Shown here one piece after another: positions 7,958 through 17,319 of a stretch of DNA of 64,000 nucleotides. The notes under the pieces are model-generated. The model was not told where the DNA came from. It saw only the letters and a program-made list of their open reading frames with translations, and did no database searches. Position numbers and translations under genes: made by a program. Origin of the DNA: an uncultured Pseudomonadota bacterium (GTDB lineage: Bacteria; Myxococcota_A; UBA796; GCA-2862545); the NCBI GenBank assembly GCA_913061235.1, contig CAJXTB010000014.1, positions 114,068 through 178,067 of the forward strand, given 5' to 3'. How positions within the stretch are numbered: position 1 is the stretch's first letter; every line of letters begins with the position of its first letter.

Positions 7958-9322
7958 TTATGGGAGGAGAGTCGGTGGAACGAGCACGCCGTCGATGACG
8001 TGGACGACACCGTTGGTGGCGACAACGTCTGCGATGAGGATGTCGACACCGTTGACGGTGGCTCCGCCATCAAGCGCGATGGTCACGTCTTCACCCTGGA
8101 GGGTTTCGACAGCGCCGGCCGACAGGTCGGTGCTGAGGATGGGCGCTGCGCCAGCGACGACGTGGTAGGTCAACACGGTGCCGAGCTGTGCATCGGACAG
8201 GCCAGCAGTCACGGCTGCGGCTGCGGTGAATGCTCCGTCTGTCGGTGCGAAGACGGTCAGGGTTCCGGCGCTGCTGAGGGCGCTGCCAATCATTGGGTTC
8301 GAAGCGTCTGCGTCTGCGACGCCGACGGTTGCGAGCAGGCTGTCGAGGCCAGCGTAGCCAGCGAGGTCAACGATGGTCGGCGGCAAGAGGACCGCATCCA
8401 CAACGTGGATGGTACCGCCCACAACCTTGATGTCGGCCAAGGTGACAACGGAGTCGTTGGCGATCACGCCGTCAGTCGTGTCGAAGACGATGGACACGTT
8501 CTGGTCAGCGCTGTTGGTTAGCAACGAGGAGCCAATGGCTGGAACGCCGTTCGACAGAACGTTTCCGTCGACTGCGTGGTACGCGAGCACGGCGTCGAAG
8601 TCAGCAGCGACGAAGTCAGCGGTGATGTCGGCTGCAGCAGTGAACGCTGCGTTGTCCGGTGCGAAGACAGTGATGGGGTCATCTGTCGGGCCGGCGCTGA
8701 ACAGGGCCTGGGTTGCCGGGCTGGATGCTTCGATGGCGCCGATGAGGCCGGTGAGGCCGGCCAGCTGTGCGGCTTGTGCCATGGTGGGCGGCAGGAGGAC
8801 GCTGTCGATGGCGTGAATGACACCGTTGCTGGCGTCGATGTCTGCTTCGATGACGGTGGCTTGGTTGATCATGACCGAGTCGCCGACGTTGAGGAACACG
8901 CTGAAGCCCGAGAGGGTGTCTTCAATGGCGCCGAGGTCAGCGAGGTCTGCAGCGAACTCTTCCGTTGGGAAGGCGTGGTAGGTCAGGATGGCGGTCAGCG
9001 ATGGGACCGGAAGGTCTTCGACGCTGTCTACACCTGGAATCTGTGCGAAGAGAGCCTCGAAGGCTTCGTCTGTTGGTGCGAAGATGGTGAAGTTACCTTC
9101 GCCAGCGAGCACACCGTCGAGTCCGGCGCGGACTGCGGCCTGGACCAAGATCTCAAAGCGGTCATCGCCTGCGGCAATTCCGGTGATGCTGGTGGGGTCG
9201 ACTTCAGTCTCGGTACCCATATCGGTGCCGGTACCCATGTCGGTGTCGTCAGTGTCGTCCTTGTCGCAAGCCATGGTGCCGAGAACAAGAGCGAGTGGAA
9301 GAAGTGCAGAACGTAGGGTCAT
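7958..9322 (-). CDS. Fasciclin (FAS1) three-domain lipoprotein
   Basis: The signal peptide ends in LGTMAC, giving an acylated Cys 19, followed by an Asp/Thr/Gly-rich linker (DKDDTDDTDMGTGTDMG). Three tandem FAS1 domains fill residues ~45-175, 180-310 and 315-454. Each carries the FAS1 landmarks TVFAPTD/ITVFAPDNAAF near its start, a YH motif (LTYHAF, LAYHAVDG, LTYHVVAG), and an NGVIHAIDSVLLPP-type end. FAS1 domains mediate adhesion or ligand binding on cell surfaces. A GGAGAG ribosome-binding site sits 6 bases before the ATG. The gene is alone between a hairpin downstream and a 225-bp spacer upstream. Function in this organism is not known, but surface adhesion is the best guess. Confidence 0.93.
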   Translation of the reverse strand: MTLRSALLPLALVLGTMACDKDDTDDTDMGTGTDMGTETEVDPTSITGIAAGDDRFEILVQAAVRAGLDGVLAGEGNFTIFAPTDEAFEALFAQIPGVDSVEDLPVPSLTAILTYHAFPTEEFAADLADLGAIEDTLSGFSVFLNVGDSVMINQATVIEADIDASNGVIHAIDSVLLPPTMAQAAQLAGLTGLIGAIEASSPATQALFSAGPTDDPITVFAPDNAAFTAAADITADFVAADFDAVLAYHAVDGNVLSNGVPAIGSSLLTNSADQNVSIVFDTTDGVIANDSVVTLADIKVVGGTIHVVDAVLLPPTIVDLAGYAGLDSLLATVGVADADASNPMIGSALSSAGTLTVFAPTDGAFTAAAAVTAGLSDAQLGTVLTYHVVAGAAPILSTDLSAGAVETLQGEDVTIALDGGATVNGVDILIADVVATNGVVHVIDGVLVPPTLLP

Positions 9323-9547
9323 TGGTGTCTCTCCGAGGGATGATGAGCAAATGAAGGCGGCGGTTTGTCACCGGCTGCCTTGTGCATGGGGTTTGTATAG
9401 GCTTTGGGTAGAGATGCGCTGTCATGGAACGTCAACTGGACGGTGCGGTGGCGCACATACTTCCGATTGCAGTACATGCAACGCCGTGATGTCCGCCGTT
9501 TCTAGAATTGTCACACCTTCGTCCACGGTTTGTGCCACCCGGGGTCG

Positions 9548-11161
9548 CTAGCGAGATGCGGCGAACAGACCGACGAGCGGAACGGTGTCTAGAGCGCGAC
9601 CTTTGGTGCCATGGGGCTCTAAGATGGCGTTTGCTGCCAATACTCCGGTGCTGTACGCGGCTTCCATGAGCATGGCTGGGAAGGGAACGCGTACCCAGTC
9701 GCCCGCCAAGAACAGCCCTGGAGTTGCGGTCTGTACACTGGGGCGGTTTGCATAGGCTCCGGTGTGCAGGGCAACAAAGTCGTCTTTGATCTGAAGGATC
9801 TCCCGCGACACGATCTGGCCGGACATCTCTGGGAAGAACTGCTCGAACTCAGCCAGCAGACGGTCACGGACGTCTTCGTCAGGCAGTTCGTCGGGGACGG
9901 CGTAGCAATGAAGCTCGTAGACGCCGCCGCCGTTCGCTTTTTGGTAGGCCACAGCGCCCTCTTCCATGCGGTGGTACAGCGCAACAGCGTCCAGCATGAA
10001 GGCGCGGTCGGTGACGAAGTACGGAGGAATCCCACCGCGAACGTCTCGGTCCGACCAGAAGCGCAACACCGCGTAGCGTTGGCCCTGCGGTAGCGACTTC
10101 AGCTTGTGGCGTGTGTCTTCGTCCAACCACTCCCGGTCGGACAACAACATGCGCGCGGCGGGCATGTCGCACGCCATGACCACGGAATCGTAGCGTTCGC
10201 CGTCTACACGGAAGGCGTCCCCATCGCGCTCGATGACGTGTACGGGGTGCTCAAGACGGATCTGAACGCCAAGGTCTGTCAGGTGTTCACGGATGGGCGC
10301 CAGCAAGGCTTCTTCCCAGTCCACTGTGGGGAAGTCGTAGAGCAACCCGTGGTCGTGAGACAGGTAGTAGCTGTGAAAGCTCTTGAGCATCTCGGCGAAG
10401 GACATCTTGTCGGTGTCTGCGAAGAATGCTCGGGCAAAGTTGTTGAAGACGACCTGCAGATCCTTGGGCAGGTGCGCTTCTTTGGCAAAGGCTGCGTACG
10501 AGGTGTTGTCATACTCTTCAAAGGTGGCGTCGCCGTCGTACCGCAGGAAGATGTGCATGTAGTCCCGCGCTGGGGTGAACAAGACATCGCGCATCTTGTA
10601 CGCACCGGCTCGCCACAGGCCGTACAGGTTGAGCATGGGAACGGTGTCTACATTGCGAAAGCCAGTGGATGTGCCGTCGGGCTTGAGTACAAAGTAGTCG
10701 GCGATTGCGCGCATGCCTTCGCGCAGCTTCATGGTGTCTAAGAACGCATTCCAGTTGTAGTAGTGCCGGAAAAAGGCATGGAATCCATGTTCGACAACCT
10801 CTTGCGAGCCATCTTCGAATGTGTGGGTCCAGGCGCCGAGCTTGCCGCCGATGTGGTTGTTGCGTTCGTACAGCACAACATCAGCACCGCGTTCCCCCAG
10901 AACGCTCGCCGCACCAATTCCCGCAATGCCGCCACCGATTACCGCTACACGCAGGGGCTTAGAGACGGTGTCCGACAGGGAGCTGGCAGGTTCATGGAAC
11001 CGGTGCCGGTAACCACCAAGGCGACGTTCAACCCACCAAGCGACGACGCCGCGGAAGCCGAACAGACCGCGGTCTTGCGGTGGAAGCATGAGCCAGCGTG
11101 CCGTCCAACCGGCGAGGGCCATGGCGGGAACGGCGAGACAGAGGGTAGATGCGATGGACAT
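9548..11161 (-). CDS. FAD-dependent oxidoreductase, carotenoid desaturase/CrtU-like
   Basis: The 537-residue flavoprotein has an N-terminal hydrophobic stretch (residues 5-26) and a basic linker, then a Rossmann dinucleotide-binding motif VAVIGGGIAGIG (72-83) with the downstream acidic residue at YERNNHIGGKLG. The C-terminal FAD motif is LFLAGDWVRVPFPAMLMEAA. The segment VVEHGFHAFFRHYYN resembles carotenoid phi-ring synthases (CrtU/isorenieratene synthase) and related phytoene-desaturase-like amine oxidases. It may act on a carotenoid or another hydrophobic polyene at the membrane. No other carotenoid gene is visible in the window, so the substrate stays open. A hydroxysqualene dehydroxylase-like or unspecified amine oxidase role is possible. 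Confidence 0.8.
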   Translation of the reverse strand: MSIASTLCLAVPAMALAGWTARWLMLPPQDRGLFGFRGVVAWWVERRLGGYRHRFHEPASSLSDTVSKPLRVAVIGGGIAGIGAASVLGERGADVVLYERNNHIGGKLGAWTHTFEDGSQEVVEHGFHAFFRHYYNWNAFLDTMKLREGMRAIADYFVLKPDGTSTGFRNVDTVPMLNLYGLWRAGAYKMRDVLFTPARDYMHIFLRYDGDATFEEYDNTSYAAFAKEAHLPKDLQVVFNNFARAFFADTDKMSFAEMLKSFHSYYLSHDHGLLYDFPTVDWEEALLAPIREHLTDLGVQIRLEHPVHVIERDGDAFRVDGERYDSVVMACDMPAARMLLSDREWLDEDTRHKLKSLPQGQRYAVLRFWSDRDVRGGIPPYFVTDRAFMLDAVALYHRMEEGAVAYQKANGGGVYELHCYAVPDELPDEDVRDRLLAEFEQFFPEMSGQIVSREILQIKDDFVALHTGAYANRPSVQTATPGLFLAGDWVRVPFPAMLMEAAYSTGVLAANAILEPHGTKGRALDTVPLVGLFAASR

Positions 11162-11206
11162 GCGGCGCGTTTAGCGCGGCACCTGCAACCTGGCGCGTGC
11201 CGGAAT

Positions 11207-12316
11207 CTACTCGGCGGTCGGAAGTCCCAGGGCACCGCGTTCTGACGTTCCCCAGCAGGTGACAGCTCCCGCTCCGCTCCGCGCGCAGTAGTGACTCTGG
11301 CCAACAGCAACGTCGATGAAGCGCTCGTCATCCAGGCCAGAAGGCGGGGTCGTTGTTGTACCGAGACAGCTGATGTCTCCGCCCATGACCAAACACAGCG
11401 CACCGTTGCGACCCAGGTCGAAATTCTCTGCGATGAGTGGGGAGGCGTCCGCGAAGGTTCCATTGCAGACCACGTTCGGAATGATCCCTGTGTTGTCCTG
11501 CACGCATGTTGAGCTGCGACCGGCATCTACTGCGTCAAAAGGGCCTACTCGCGGTGTGGTCCACGCGCCTGCGTCTCCCCAACACTGGGTGTCGCCGGCT
11601 GCGGTGAGCGCACAGCTGTGCTGGTCACCCGCACTGGCGTTGAACAGCGGCACACCGGTCGGGGCGGTTGCCTTTTGAAAGGCGTCACTTCCCCAACACG
11701 TCACAGAACCCGCACTCGTTGTGGCGCACACGTGCGAGGTTCCAGCGCTGATCGTGGCGAAAGCCCCGGCAGGCGCATTGGTTGCGGTGGCAAAGGTGTC
11801 ATCTCCCCAGCACACCACGGCGTCGGTGGTTGTGGTGATGGCACAGCCGAAGTCCCAGCCGAGGGTCACGTCGCGTACGGGCGATGTGGGTACGCCGCTG
11901 ACCATGCCGAACCGGTCGTCTCCCCAGCATGTGACCTGGTCGGCAATAACGGCGCAGGTGTTGGACTCTGAGACGGCAATCTCGCTCGCCACAATGCTGC
12001 TGCGGACCACGCCCGTTGTGGTGGCGGTGTCCGAATCCGTATCGGAGTCCGTGTCCGAGTCACCGTCTGTGTCGGTATCCGTGTCGGAATCCGCGTCGCT
12101 GTCGCTGTCCGGGTCGGTGTCCCACTCTGGCGGTTCGGTGTCCGGGTCGCCTGGGTCAGAGTCCCAGTCCCCAGTCTCACGCCACTCAGCGGTCTCCCAG
12201 CGGGGCGGGTCGACCCGAGGCCCACCTCCACCTCCACCACCTGGGCCCCAGCCACAGAAGGAGAGAAGTGTGAGACTTGCGATGCTCGCAGCGGTTGTTG
12301 CGGTTGGCAACGCCAT
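11207..12316 (-). CDS. RCC1-repeat lipoprotein with Asp/Ser/Thr-rich linker
   Basis: The signal peptide ends SFC (Cys 21), suggesting acylation. Residues ~25-100 are low-complexity: a glycine run, then Pro/Trp/Asp-rich sequence and a (S/T)D repeat such as DSDTDTDTDGDSDTD. The rest is about seven RCC1/BLIP-II-like beta-propeller repeats, each with a paired Cys and a CWG motif (VTCWGDD, VVCWGDD, VTCWGSD, TQCWGD, VTCWGTS). Such secreted propellers are frequent in Myxococcota, with unknown ligands. The acidic linker probably lifts the propeller off the membrane. It is transcribed divergently from the PHP lipoprotein gene, 64 bp away. Confidence 0.88.
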   Translation of the reverse strand: MALPTATTAASIASLTLLSFCGWGPGGGGGGGPRVDPPRWETAEWRETGDWDSDPGDPDTEPPEWDTDPDSDSDADSDTDTDTDGDSDTDSDTDSDTATTTGVVRSSIVASEIAVSESNTCAVIADQVTCWGDDRFGMVSGVPTSPVRDVTLGWDFGCAITTTTDAVVCWGDDTFATATNAPAGAFATISAGTSHVCATTSAGSVTCWGSDAFQKATAPTGVPLFNASAGDQHSCALTAAGDTQCWGDAGAWTTPRVGPFDAVDAGRSSTCVQDNTGIIPNVVCNGTFADASPLIAENFDLGRNGALCLVMGGDISCLGTTTTPPSGLDDERFIDVAVGQSHYCARSGAGAVTCWGTSERGALGLPTAE

Positions 12317-12380
12317 GGTGAACTCCTCGTCCTGCCCGGCTGCACTCTAGCTCGGTGTAGGGTGGCCTGTGGAGGTGTCT

Positions 12381-15302
12381 GTGAGACGCGTTTGGGGCCT
12401 ACCCGCTGGATTGCTGCTGTGGAGCGGATGTGGTGACACTGGGTGCTTGAGTGGAAATGACCCCACATGCACCGTTCCAGCGGCGTGTGACAGCTTGGCC
12501 TTCACGTGCGACGACGGCACGGCGACCGTGCGGGTGCTGGATTCACTCGACGGACTGCCGCTCTCGGTTCAGACGTTGGCGTCTCCCGGCGACATTCTGC
12601 TGTCCAATGATCAGGTATGGGTGGTCATTGATGCCTTGGACCATCCTCACCTCTTCTCGGAGAGCGGTGGCAGCATCATCGATATGGGCACGTGGGACGG
12701 CGCCGATGACACCATGCAGCAGGTATTTCAGGCCGCTGGACTGCTCCCCGCAGAGGCTGCGCTGTACACGGATGTTCGGCTCATTGATGACGGAGACGTG
12801 CAGGGCGTGCAGTTCCTAGGCACGCTTGCGGGGAGCGACGACCTGGCAATCGCTACGCGCTACGACATTCGCGCTTGTGAGCCTGGAGTTCGCGTGCGCA
12901 CCGAGCTTGTCAATCGTGGAACGGTGCCGCGCGCCTGGATGCTGTTGGATGCTTTTTGGTGGGGTGGACGCGGCTTATTGTCGTACTCGCCGCACGAAGA
13001 CGGTGGCTTTTCCTGGCCCGACTGGGACCTGCTCACCATTGGCGACGGCTTTGTGTCCGCTCCCTATGTAGCGAGCGGTCTTCATGATGGAACGGGCGCG
13101 AGCTATGCGACAATGGCCTGCGACCGGGAAGAGTTTGACTCGCTTCACAGTGAGTCCGTCACGGCTGCCGGCCAGGCTCCTGTCGTCATACAACCGCGTG
13201 ACTACCTGACCTATGACCGCTTCGTTGCAGCGGGTACGGGCCCCTCGGTGTCGGCTGCGACCGACCCCATCTACGAGCTACGTCGGCAACTGTTCGACGA
13301 GCCCTTTGTGACGGTCTCCGGCGCGTTGAGAACGGGAGGTGCTCCAGCGACGGGGGGAGCACTTCGAGCCAGTGTTGAGATTCGGGCGGATGGTCGTCCG
13401 GTCACACAGGTCGTTCCAGCGGCGGATGGGACGTTCTCGGCTCGCGTCCCGGCAGAGTCGGCGCTGGAGCTCACGGTGAGTAGCTTCGGCCAACAGGTCG
13501 TCAGCTTCGATATCTCAGGGAGCAGCTCGGACATTGACGCCGGTCCGCTCGACATTCCACAGGTCGGGGCCCTCGACATCACCGCGACTCTGGACGGTGA
13601 ACAAGACGTGCTGTTGGCGTTCGTACTGCCGGCGGACGACGCGACGGAGAGTGCGGTCCGGGCCGATGTGTATGGGCACTGGGAGACGTGTGCGCCGTTG
13701 CTCGGCCTGCCACACGGAAGCTCCCCGGCGTGCAATCGGGTGCTGGTTGAAGGGCCGACAATGGTCCCGATTCTTCCAGGTCGCTACGATATTTTCGCGA
13801 CGGCAGGACCGTTCAGCTCGCTGGGTGTTGCTCGGGACGTTGAGGTGACTGCCGGCGGCATCTCGACGGCAGAACTGCAGCTCGTGCGCTTCGACCTTCA
13901 GCCAGAAGGCACGCTCTCCGGCGACTTCCATGTACACGGCGGCGCCTCATGGGACGCGGGCATTGAAGACTTCGACCGTGTGCGGGCCTTCTTGGCCGCA
14001 GACATTGATGTCATCGTCAGCACCGAGCACAACTCAGCCTGGAACTACGCAGACGCTATCGACCAGCTCGGCGCAGACTCGCGGATTCAGCTCGTCACAG
14101 GCACAGAGAACACGGGCGTGATGCTGTTCGACGTCGTCCCAGAGACGCTCGTTCCCAAGGTGACGGGTCACTGGAACTTCTGGCCAATCGTGTTCGACGG
14201 GCAAGCCCCGTATCGCGGGTCGTGGTGGGACCAGAAGGCGCTGCCAGGGGAGCTGTTCAATCGCGCCTCTGCCGCGGGCTGGCCAGCAAGCACGGGCATT
14301 GCCCAGCTCAATCACCCGACCAATGCGCTGTCCGTTGGACGGGACTTTGGCTGGGCGGACACGATTGAGCTCGACTTGAACCGAGACGTTGCCGATTCTT
14401 ACGACGGCACACCGCACAGCCTGTTCTCCGACACGCCGGATGGCAGCAGCATGCGCAATTCGGACTTTCATACGACGGAAGTCATGAATGGTACGTCGAA
14501 CGGCTACTTTGCCGGCTACCGCGCCATCTGGTGGTGGATGCTAGACCAAGGGCTGTTGAGAGGCGGAACCGCGAACAGCGACAGCCACACGCTGACGGAA
14601 AATGTACTCGGAACACCCAGAACGCTCGTGTGGACCGACCAGCAGGTAGGGGCCTCATTCGACATTGACCGCTTCAACGAGTCGGTACGCGACGGCCGAA
14701 TGATGGGCACGAACGGTCCGGTGATTGAGGCGTCCATTGTGTCGGGGGATGATTCGGTACGCCTGCCTTCGCTGACGGCCTTCACGCCGGAGGAAGGGGA
14801 CGTCCTTCATATTGAGGTCCGGGCGGCTCCCTGGGTGGTGGTCAGTGAGGTTCGCGTCATCGTCAACGGACAGGTGATGGACACCTTCACGGATGTCACG
14901 GTTCCAAGTGACCCAGCGTCATCATCGCCTGCTGACTTGCTGCGCATTGAGCTGGATGTTCCGGTCGGCAGCTTGCTTCCAGTTGTGGGGGATGCGTGGA
15001 TTTCCGTTGAGGCGGGTGTGGCTCTGCCGCTCTCTGGTGACCTGGACTGTGACGGAATTCCGGACACCGGGGACACCAACGCAGACGGCACGGTGGATTG
15101 GCGAGATGTGGAAGGCCTAGAAGAAGAGCCTGAAGAAGCGTGTTTTGATGACACGGGGCCGGTTGCTAGCGTTGCTGAACCCGACCGGGACACACCCCTG
15201 TGGTTCTTTCAGACGACCGTTCCAGATGGCTATCCAGCGGCATTCACCAATCCGTTTGTTCTCGACCTCGACGGTGGCGGATTTGAGGGGGTGGTCCGAT
15301 GA
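12381..15302 (+). CDS. CehA/McbA-family PHP metallohydrolase lipoprotein
   Basis: I prefer GTG 12381, four bases after GGAGGT, over GTG 12369. It yields 973 residues beginning MRRVWGLPAGLLLWSGCG, a lipoprotein signal. Residues ~40-500 are beta-rich domains, including a carboxypeptidase-regulatory-like segment near 310-390. The PHP metal-binding core follows: GDFHVHGG (D515, H517, H519), STEHN near 555, NHPT near 640 and NSDSH (D734, H736). The CehA/McbA group of PHP hydrolases includes carbaryl esterases, but most members are uncharacterised exported proteins. The C-terminus has a DxDGxxD-type calcium-like loop (CDGIPDTGDTNADGTVD). The gene's stop overlaps the next start by 4 bp (ATGA). Confidence 0.88.
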   Translation: MRRVWGLPAGLLLWSGCGDTGCLSGNDPTCTVPAACDSLAFTCDDGTATVRVLDSLDGLPLSVQTLASPGDILLSNDQVWVVIDALDHPHLFSESGGSIIDMGTWDGADDTMQQVFQAAGLLPAEAALYTDVRLIDDGDVQGVQFLGTLAGSDDLAIATRYDIRACEPGVRVRTELVNRGTVPRAWMLLDAFWWGGRGLLSYSPHEDGGFSWPDWDLLTIGDGFVSAPYVASGLHDGTGASYATMACDREEFDSLHSESVTAAGQAPVVIQPRDYLTYDRFVAAGTGPSVSAATDPIYELRRQLFDEPFVTVSGALRTGGAPATGGALRASVEIRADGRPVTQVVPAADGTFSARVPAESALELTVSSFGQQVVSFDISGSSSDIDAGPLDIPQVGALDITATLDGEQDVLLAFVLPADDATESAVRADVYGHWETCAPLLGLPHGSSPACNRVLVEGPTMVPILPGRYDIFATAGPFSSLGVARDVEVTAGGISTAELQLVRFDLQPEGTLSGDFHVHGGASWDAGIEDFDRVRAFLAADIDVIVSTEHNSAWNYADAIDQLGADSRIQLVTGTENTGVMLFDVVPETLVPKVTGHWNFWPIVFDGQAPYRGSWWDQKALPGELFNRASAAGWPASTGIAQLNHPTNALSVGRDFGWADTIELDLNRDVADSYDGTPHSLFSDTPDGSSMRNSDFHTTEVMNGTSNGYFAGYRAIWWWMLDQGLLRGGTANSDSHTLTENVLGTPRTLVWTDQQVGASFDIDRFNESVRDGRMMGTNGPVIEASIVSGDDSVRLPSLTAFTPEEGDVLHIEVRAAPWVVVSEVRVIVNGQVMDTFTDVTVPSDPASSSPADLLRIELDVPVGSLLPVVGDAWISVEAGVALPLSGDLDCDGIPDTGDTNADGTVDWRDVEGLEEEPEEACFDDTGPVASVAEPDRDTPLWFFQTTVPDGYPAAFTNPFVLDLDGGGFEGVVR

Positions 15303-16093
15303 TTGTGTTGTTGATGGCTCTGGCGAGTGCGGCACCGTGTGACAGCGACCCGATTGCGACGGGGCCGGTGAGTGTCGCCCTGCGAGATGGGGCTCTTGGT
15401 AGTGGACGACGCGCCTGCCCACGCAGTGAAGTGGGGCTGGGTGGGCATGCCTTGCTGCTGGATGACACCGGCAACTTGAACATCTACGGCCAGATTCAGG
15501 TGCAGGGTGTTGTGGACGGCAGCGTGGCCGTCTCTGACCGCTTGGAGGTCTTTGGCCGGCTGGAAGCGTTCCGGTCGCAACAGGCCATTTCGTTGGCTGG
15601 AGCCTCGTATACGGGGCTCGGGCACACAACGGTTGGCGTGAGCGCGTTGGTGGTGGATGAGGTCGATACGCATGTGGCCTGGCTCAACCGAATGGTGTTG
15701 CCGACCGCGTTTGGTTTGTACCAAAACCAGCATCCGCTCGCTCTCGAGAGCGGTCTGTCAGCACAACTCGATGTCGGTGAGGCCCTGCAGCTGTACGGCC
15801 AGCTGTCGGTCATCGGTTCGATGGGAATCGGTCGCGGTCCCACTCAGATGCGGTTGGGAATCGCTCCGAGTCTCGGTGCCGAGCTGACGGTCAAGCGTAG
15901 CTTCGGCGTGGGTTTGGGGGTCGCAAGCGGCCTGCTGTACGACCATCCGTTCGACCATCTCTCGCCGCAGCTGTCGGTGCGAACGGCGATTGGAAAGGTG
16001 GGAATTCAGCTCGACGCGATGCTGCCCTTGCTCGGCCCGACGCCCCGTCCACTCGTTGTCGGGCAGCTGCGAGCGACCTACCGCTTCGACTAG
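15299..16093 (+). CDS. Outer-membrane beta-barrel-like protein
   Basis: The 264-residue protein begins with a short signal peptide (MIVLLMALASAA) and continues as alternating hydrophobic/polar strands with frequent Gly and Tyr (LNIYGQIQVQG, VFGRLEAF, LYGQLSVIGSMG). It ends in an aromatic RATYRFD, a C-terminal pattern typical of outer-membrane barrels. No named family is evident. It is translationally coupled to the PHP lipoprotein. By position it could be a pore or partner for that enzyme, which is inference only. Its stop TAG lies inside a sequence duplicated at 17320-17350 (see the fragment entry). Confidence 0.8.
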   Translation: MIVLLMALASAAPCDSDPIATGPVSVALRDGALGSGRRACPRSEVGLGGHALLLDDTGNLNIYGQIQVQGVVDGSVAVSDRLEVFGRLEAFRSQQAISLAGASYTGLGHTTVGVSALVVDEVDTHVAWLNRMVLPTAFGLYQNQHPLALESGLSAQLDVGEALQLYGQLSVIGSMGIGRGPTQMRLGIAPSLGAELTVKRSFGVGLGVASGLLYDHPFDHLSPQLSVRTAIGKVGIQLDAMLPLLGPTPRPLVVGQLRATYRFD

Positions 16094-16120
16094 CCGACGT
16101 TGACCCGAATGGTCTGGACG
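16090..16120 (-). pseudogene. 3' fragment related to the 86-residue gene at 17320
   Basis: Read on the minus strand these 31 bp encode VQTIRVNVG-stop, exactly the C-terminus of the small protein at 17320-17562. The DNA matches at 27 of 31 positions and the four differences fall at third codon positions (GTC/GTT, ATT/ATC, CGG/CGT, GTC/GTG), all silent. The rest of the gene is not recognisable upstream, where the beta-helix lipoprotein gene ends in another frame. It therefore looks like the remnant of a former paralogue kept at this spot. Confidence 0.55.
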
Positions 16121-16133
16121 CTTGGCGAGCTGC

Positions 16134-17198
16134 CTATTCGGCGTCCGGCTCCTCAAAGACGCAGGAGTAGCCGCTGCAGACGCCGGTCACGTCTTGGTTC
16201 AGGTACCAATAGGATGTCCAGCTGGGACCGCGCTCGACGCGGATGTCGTATAGGGCGTTGTCGGCAGCGCCGATTCCGAAGTCAACCCCTTCAAAGCTGG
16301 CCTCATCACCCTTGAATGCGAGACCCTCGCTGTTGCCAAGGATGCCCCCTCCGACCATCTCGATGGATGCAGTGGCTTCGATGGTCACGGCGGAAAAGCG
16401 CGATGGAAAATTCTCAACAGTAGAATCGAACAGGGCCGCATGCCCCCCTTCCGAGACAATCAAGCCGACGTCAGCGTGGCGGGAGTACTCGCTCAGGTCT
16501 TCGGTGTTCTCGATTCGAGAATTGCGCATGGTGAACGAACCGTGCTGAACACGAACGGTCCGGGTGCTCAGGACAGCGTCCTGTACCACAGGGTTCGGCC
16601 GTACATTGTCACTGCGCTCGACAGTCATACTTGAAGCGACGAGGGTCAGATTCTCCAGGCGAGTGCTGCCGAGTAGGTAGGCATAGGACGTCACAATTGT
16701 GACCTCGCCCATGCCGCGCAGGGTCACGTCCTCCAGCCACATGCCATACTCCGATTCAAAGTACCCATCGCACAGGGTAAGGACTTCGCCCGGTGCCAAG
16801 TCAATCTCCTCCGAATTGAAGTCGGAGAAGACCCGACCATCCGACAGCTGGACGGTGCCGGGTTCGCAGTCCACAGCTTCGGCGCCAAAGATGCCCTGGT
16901 CGATGGCGTAGCTGAGCAGTGCAGTAATCGTAAAGCCGTCCACGTTTTCGGCGCCCTCGAGCAGGTCAAGCTGTACGAACGGCCGGCCGTCCACGATTGC
17001 AGCGACCTCTTCCATGTCGAGTCCTACCTCCAGGGTGAGCGTGTCGGACGTCGCGGAGTTGGCCAGAGCGAGCACCGCAGCGGCCTCAGCGTCTGTGAGC
17101 GCAACACGGAACGGGGCGACAGTCGTCTGGGTTTGCTGCCCTTCGGGTGTCGGGGCACAGGCGACGAGGACGGCGAGCAGGAGCGGTAAGCGGGACAT
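16134..17198 (-). CDS. Lipoprotein with right-handed beta-helix-like repeats
   Basis: The start is ATG 17198, preceded by GGAGGT at the usual distance; it gives MSRLPLLLAVLVAC, a clear lipobox. A longer reading from 17231 would add eleven basic residues. After an acidic N-terminal domain, residues ~170-320 have the repetitive, beta-strand-rich pattern of a parallel beta-helix (VTLRGMG, LENLTLVAS, FTMRNSRIEN, ALFDSTVEN, VEMVGGGILGNSEG). A Cys pair near the C-terminus (CSGYSC) may form a disulfide. It is probably an envelope adhesin or carbohydrate-binding protein. No catalytic residues stand out. It sits between the remnant and the intact copy of a small gene. Confidence 0.75.
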   Translation of the reverse strand: MSRLPLLLAVLVACAPTPEGQQTQTTVAPFRVALTDAEAAAVLALANSATSDTLTLEVGLDMEEVAAIVDGRPFVQLDLLEGAENVDGFTITALLSYAIDQGIFGAEAVDCEPGTVQLSDGRVFSDFNSEEIDLAPGEVLTLCDGYFESEYGMWLEDVTLRGMGEVTIVTSYAYLLGSTRLENLTLVASSMTVERSDNVRPNPVVQDAVLSTRTVRVQHGSFTMRNSRIENTEDLSEYSRHADVGLIVSEGGHAALFDSTVENFPSRFSAVTIEATASIEMVGGGILGNSEGLAFKGDEASFEGVDFGIGAADNALYDIRVERGPSWTSYWYLNQDVTGVCSGYSCVFEEPDAE

Positions 17199-17319
17199 TG
17201 GGGACCTCCGTTGAAGACACCGCCTGTTCACCTGCGCTCGGCCGAATCGGTCGTGCCGTTTACAATGCTTCGCAATGTAAAGAGGCCACCGTCGATGTGG
17301 TCGTTGCCAGTCTTCGCAC

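Noticed and set aside
12016..12160. GTCCGTGTC-type short repeats resembling a microsatellite or CRISPR-like array
   Set aside because: They are the coding DNA of the (S/T)D linker in the RCC1 lipoprotein; no spacers exist.
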